NCBI GenBank assembly: GCA_905331475.1
Contig: CAJNYU010000169.1
Span: 1 to 64,000, forward strand
DNA length: 64,000 nucleotides
Reading direction: 5' to 3'
DNA from: Rotaria socialis
Lineage: Eukaryota > Rotifera > Eurotatoria > Philodinida > Philodinidae
Shown: piece after piece, positions 59,458-64,000 of the stretch
Numbering within the stretch: position 1 is the first letter of the stretch
Layout of the letters: each line of letters begins with the position of its first letter
The notes under the pieces: generated by a model
The model's database searches: none
What the model saw: the letters and a program-made list of their open reading frames with translations, nothing else
Told to the model about the DNA's origin: nothing
Translations under genes and position numbers: made by a program

Positions 59458-60506
59458 TTCGAAAGAAAAGAACATCCTTACTGAATTTGGTTGTTCGTTT
59501 TGAGATTGACCTAAAATCAGAGAGATAAAATTTTTTCCTATTGTATCAAATATTAGGATAGTTATTTACGAGATATTGAATTTATCTTTCATCGACAGTT
59601 TCGATTCATTCTAACAAAAATTGAAGTTTTTTGAAAATAGCCGAGCACGAAATTTTATGAATCAACGAATTGCAATAGAACTATTTAAAAGTAATTTGCT
59701 CTTTATAATATGAGTTGACAGTTAATTTTATACAATTATGAGAAAAAGATTAATAAAAGTAGTGATTAATGATATTTGTTCAAAAGAAAAACTTTTCGTT
59801 AGATTCATCACAATTAAAAGTGATTTTGTCAGATTTATATATTATAAGAATACGGTTGCATAACTTCTTAACAAATTTTCTATGATCATTAAACACAAAA
59901 TCGATGTCAAAGTCATGTGATATCTACTGGAATTAAGTCGAAAATAAAAGTCAAAGTCATTGAACAAATATGCTCTCTCTCTGCAATCATCTCACAGCTT
60001 CTACCATCAATAATTGTTGGCGAACCATGCATAAATACATGTAATGAACTCAACTGCGGTAAATTTTAGAGTGAATACACAGCCGCTGATCAATTTGGTA
60101 GTTTATAGTTAGGATCAAAATAAAAAAGAAGAATACGAACAGAGAGAATAGTGGGTAGAAATAAAGAACAGTTGTTCAGACAATTAATACTATTCACCAG
60201 AGTTATAGTGCGAAGAGTAGATAAATATATAGGAATGGATTTATTATAACACAACAAGGGCAACGTTTCAATGCAATCAGATAATACCACATGAAGTAAA
60301 GAACACTTAGATTATACGAAATTTCGACTTGATGCATCGAGTGTGCAAATATATGATTGATTCACTGTCGGATTATTGAGAAAAGGTGCTTCAAGTACTT
60401 TTATTTTAGTGACGTATTTTTCTTCAGACTATTTCTGAAAGAATTCATCAAATGCCCGTGGAAGAGTATATCACATATGATGATACTATAGACTTCCACA
60501 TCTCTT
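59458..60506. other. Gene-less AT-rich interval
   Basis: No ORF above 66 codons and no recognised structure. Confidence 0.4.
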
Positions 60507-60567
60507 GAGGGCGTGGGTAGGAGTATTTTATAGGCAACTTGTAGCCGTCACTTTCACATCCGCCCTC
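60507..60567. repeat. TGTGGG inverted-repeat element, copy 16
   Basis: Left arm GAGGGCGTGGGTAGGAG, right arm CTTTCACATCCGCCCTC. About 280 bases upstream of the S33 hydrolase start. Confidence 0.6.
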
Positions 60568-60845
60568 TTCCTTTTAATCCGCGATCAGGATCAATGCATA
60601 CTCGAGAGATATAAATAAAATAAGTGCTTGTTGCGATGAAAATTGTTGATTATATCTCATATCCTTCAACTGGCATTTTTGATGTTGTTATTTGAGAAAG
60701 GCTTCGTAAATAGTAAATATTTGATGTAATACAACACAGAACGCGCACATCTTTACTATTTTAGTCACATATTGTGTTGAAGAAAAATTTATTTCTTACA
60801 TTGACTCACACATCGGCAGACTGCGAGCAAGACAAAACTGACACG

Positions 60846-63154
60846 ATGAATGAGTTACTAAAGGTATTCCTCATTTTGAATTTATGTGCAATAACTTTGG
60901 CCTGGCATTCTTGCGAATTCAACGATAAATCGTTGAATAAAACAATAGAGAACAATGTGACTATTCAAGCTGAATGTATGTATTTGACTAGTCCACTTGA
61001 ATGGAGTGAATTTGATCCGAATAATTTTGATGGTTTTTACTATAATTCGACAAGATCTATCCCATTGACTCATCTACATATCAAACGCTTATTTTTTTCT
61101 GATTTGCCACCACGAAATACTTCGGCTGTCAAGCACATCATTAATTATTGGCTTGTAAACGGTGGTGGTGGTTCTCAATACGGAATGGAAGCATTTGGTG
61201 TATCTATGTTGAGACAAATTATTCTAGATAAATATCATAAAACATATCCTCAGACACATCCAATAATGTATCTATTTCAATACAGAGGAGCAGGATTGAG
61301 TACACCGTCGATTCATTGTTATACTGCGAAAACATGGATTGATTGCGCAAAAGAATTAATTGAAACAACTGTACCAACTTCTGCCAATGAATCATTGAAA
61401 ATAATCAATGCTATGACAAATCAAAATATTGCCCAAGATTTACAATATCAAATTCAATATTCAATCAATGAATCGCAATCCATAGCGTCGACATCAACTT
61501 ATGTATACGGACTAAGTCAAGGTATAAATTGGTAGTAAGCATAACATCACCCCTTGGTGTTGGTGGATCTGCATGTGTGGGTAGCTGTATGAGTGTAGTC
61601 ATGCGAGAAGAGAATACTAAACCGATTTTTTTCAATTCGGATTAAGACTTGAGATTACTTAAATACATGTATGCCGTGCTGAATTAACGATCAAAACTGA
61701 GCCGTTGCGAATAACTATAAACGATTATAGGAAAACGGTAAAATATCAGTTTTAGACATATTGATTGATAGTATCGAATTACATGAGAAAAATCTTCTAG
61801 TTAAACTATTTCTTTGTATAACCTTTGACTCATCGCAAGTGCTCATCGAATTATAGGTACAGGCATTATTCAATACTATCTGTCAATTCAATCGATCAAT
61901 GGCCAAATACAACCGATCGACGGAATAATCCTCGACGGTATAATGTCAATAAAAAAGTCGGATGCCTTTCAAAATCAAATCAAATCAATCAACAATCGAT
62001 TTTATTTGTATTTATCCAAATGTCAAAATGATGTATCATGTGCGAACGCTTTCAAACGTGTCACTGGCACTGATGAAGATATTATAACTGTTACATTAAC
62101 ATTACAAATGCAGTTCTTGACTAATCTCACAAATCCTACGTGTACAACTAATTTAGGATTGAATACTTGGAGTTTATTTCATAGTATTGCTAGTCAAAGC
62201 ATTGAACTCATTTCGGTTCGTCCACTTGCTGCAATACTCATTGCACGTCTATATCGTTGCTCAGCTGAAGATCAACGAGTTCTATCGCGAGCAATACCAA
62301 ATTTGATTGCCGTAGCAGAACAATCGTTAGCACCAAGTTTAGTCGATCCACCAACTGTACATCCAGATGATGGAAATGTTTTAAGTATAACAACAGTATG
62401 GAGTGATTTTGTTGGTTTTACTTTGGAAGAAAATTTCAAAACGAATCCTAGTTTTTTCAATGATTTTTGCATCAATAGTGGCGTTCTGAATGAATATTAT
62501 TTAGCACCAACAGGCCCATTGCCAGTGTGTCGTGAAGTACAGTCAGCAAAATACAACTATACCATTCCATCCATATTTACTGATATTTTATATACAAAAA
62601 ATCCTCGTTATTGGGGACAATTTCAAGTGAATCCACAGATATTTCGATCGACTAACGGTGGAGCATTGCTTTTGAACGGAGATCTAGATTATAATTCACC
62701 CATGTATTCAGCACAACAAACTCAGCTATGGCTCCAATCTGAACATATTCGTACAAAATTAATCGAAATGAAAGGTTTAGCACATGTCACTAGCGTACAA
62801 TCACATACCAAACAAGGTGGATTTCAATCAACAACATGTACAGATCAGATTATCGTTCAATTTTTGTATCAACAAGAGCTGAATTTAGATTTAGAAACGA
62901 TCAATTATACGTGCAGTTTGAAAGAAAATTTAATTGGCATTGATTGGCTGTATTCAAATCCCATTGTCAATCAAACATTGCATACATTATTCGGTAATTC
63001 AGTCATTGATTATTGGGGAATAAACGCAACAGAGGTGGAATTAGTCGAAACAACAACAAAATCAACTGCGAACCAGTCTGCACGGCTTTCTTGTAAACAT
63101 GTAATCTTGATGTCATTCATGATGCTGTCATGTTGCATATCAATGTTTATTTGA
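60846..63154 (+). CDS. Secreted S33-type alpha/beta hydrolase (tripeptidyl-aminopeptidase-like)
   Basis: Exon 1 60846-61521, intron 61522-61856 (335 bp, GTATAA..TTATAG), exon 2 61857-63154; 658 codons joined. A signal peptide (MNELLKVFLILNLCAITLAW) chooses the ATG at 60846 over 60774. Features of S33 peptidases: YRGAGLSTP after the oxyanion strand, nucleophile Ser224 in GLSQG (formed across the splice), Asp503 in NGDLDYNSP and His535 in GLAHVTS, as in the TAP-like C-terminal domain. The catalytic set is complete. Many N-x-S/T sites and a hydrophobic C-terminus (VILMSFMMLSCCISMFI) suggest a glycosylated, possibly membrane- or GPI-anchored enzyme that removes N-terminal residues from peptides. 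The intron contains tandem GTGTGGGT-like sequence at 61555-61605. Confidence 0.85.
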
Positions 63155-63759
63155 CAAAATGAAGTAAAACATTGACTGAATAAAACATCTGAAAAATCTA
63201 TTCAATCGAACGAAGTTGAAGCTAATTTTTCGATTGTGCAGTTCCATGTGTTTATTTTCACGAACTGTTAGGCAGAGGAAGGAGAGGGATAGGAGTGAAG
63301 AACGTTTTTGAATCCAAACAGACGCTCACACCCAAATCTTCAAGATGCTATGATCGAGTATGGTTTGTCGATCTGAAACGCTCATCAACAGCATCGATTG
63401 ACTGTTTGAGTACACGTGGATAATATTTCGATTCAGGCATATTTTTCACCTCCAATTTATATTATATAATACCGGTTTGTGTATATCGGTCGCGTGTTTC
63501 TTCTTCCTCATTCGTCTACCTATGCAATCGACAGTTGGTTTTTCCTACTTTCATAAAGAAAGCGAACGATAAATAAACACACATTCGAACGAGAGATATT
63601 TTGCTTCATTTTGTCCATTACAGAGGCAAAGGTAAGTGATGGCTAACTTCAACAATATAGTGAGAACAAAACAAATCCTCTCAAGACATAAGTGTGTCGA
63701 ATAAATTTCAATGAAATTATCTTTGGCCGTTTTAGTTATCTAAATTAAAAGATACTGCA
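63155..63759. other. Interval before the last gene; possible 5' UTR intron
   Basis: A GTAAGT donor near 63631 and a TTTTAG acceptor near 63734 would bracket a short 5' UTR intron for the gene starting at 63760. A weak TGTGGG-like pair (GAGAGGGATAGGAGTG / GCTCACACCC) lies at about 63282-63335. Confidence 0.35.
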
Positions 63760-64000
63760 ATGTCGCGATTGTCAACAAGAAAAAGTTTAATTTCTGAAAT
63801 CAGTTCTACCACTGATGAAGATTCGTCGCTAAATGTGCCCAACATCAATTATACAGCTCAGCCAAAAAAATACTCAAATTCGCCTGAGAAAAAATCAAAT
63901 AAATTCAAATCCATTTTATCAAATTGCGCAGCATCGGTGTCTCCGAAAGGTTCCAAACCATTATCTCGAGTTATTCCGGATGACGACACAAGTAATAATG
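63760..64000 (+). CDS. N-terminus of a Ser-rich protein, runs off the window
   Basis: Open from ATG 63760 to the window end (80 codons). Highly polar, Ser/Lys-rich and probably disordered (SRLSTRKSLISEISSTTDED near the start). No domain visible in this part. No signal peptide. Confidence 0.55.
   Translation, partial: MSRLSTRKSLISEISSTTDEDSSLNVPNINYTAQPKKYSNSPEKKSNKFKSILSNCAASVSPKGSKPLSRVIPDDDTSNN

Noticed and set aside
1..64000. CRISPR array, rRNA or operon structure
   Set aside because: No regularly spaced direct repeats and no rRNA-like sequence; spliceosomal introns indicate a eukaryotic nuclear region.

Overview
The window looks like nuclear DNA from a bdelloid rotifer (Adineta/Rotaria type). 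The evidence is AT-rich sequence, many introns of about 50-65 bp with GT..AG ends, and gene families typical of bdelloids: an ADP-ribosyltransferase (ART) fused to kinesin-light-chain-like TPRs, an ART fused to NHL repeats, an EGF-plus-7TM receptor, F-box/LRR-like genes, and a plant-like PPR-DYW gene. Many short dispersed copies of a G/T-rich motif resembling the bdelloid telomere hexamer TGTGGG point the same way. Species is not determinable by eye.

Layout. 2.1-3.4 kb (+): B-box/propeller gene interrupted only by two in-frame TGA codons. 3.9-4.3 kb (-): small secreted or membrane protein with one 51-bp intron. 6.1-7.6 kb (+): decayed F-box gene. 8.3-8.6 kb (+): possible two-exon small gene. 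10.5-14.5 kb (+): decayed PPR-E-DYW gene with a 548-bp MITE inserted; an uninterrupted degenerate duplicate of its 5' half lies at 48.07-48.79 kb. 15.0-16.6 kb (-): intact four-exon iodothyronine-deiodinase-like selenoprotein gene with a SECIS element in its 3' UTR. 17.9-18.3 kb (+): cysteine-rich secreted protein. 18.5-21.5 kb: two non-autonomous DNA transposons, each with a perfect 8-bp target-site duplication. 21.8-23.1 kb: small secreted peptide (-) and EGF/7TM receptor remnant (+). 24.4-25.2 kb (+): PGAP2-like protein. 25.2-30.1 kb: gene-poor, with one decayed ORF. 30.1-34.4 kb (-): single-exon ART-TPR gene of 1426 codons. 35.4-37.2 kb: two MITEs. 38.1-40.0 kb (-): MFS transporter. 41-48 kb: gene-poor, with a racemase remnant and several small unrecognised ORFs. 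49.1-51.2 kb (-): secreted S9 prolyl-oligopeptidase-family peptidase. 51.2-56.7 kb: gene-poor. 56.9-59.4 kb (+): broken ART-NHL gene. 60.8-63.2 kb (+): two-exon secreted S33-type alpha/beta hydrolase. 63.76 kb to the end: start of another gene.

The neighbours do not form a pathway. What stands out is how many genes are in decay (B-box, F-box, PPR-DYW, EGF-7TM, racemase, ART-NHL, one unknown) beside intact ones (deiodinase, PGAP2-like, ART-TPR, MFS, S9 and S33 peptidases). Running through the whole window are about 16 copies of a 38-78 bp inverted-repeat element with GGTGTGGGTGTGG / CCACACCCACACC-like arms. These lie between genes, inside an intron, and at the ends of several gene remnants; one is split by a hAT-like transposon. 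This repeat family is the best candidate here for an undescribed system.
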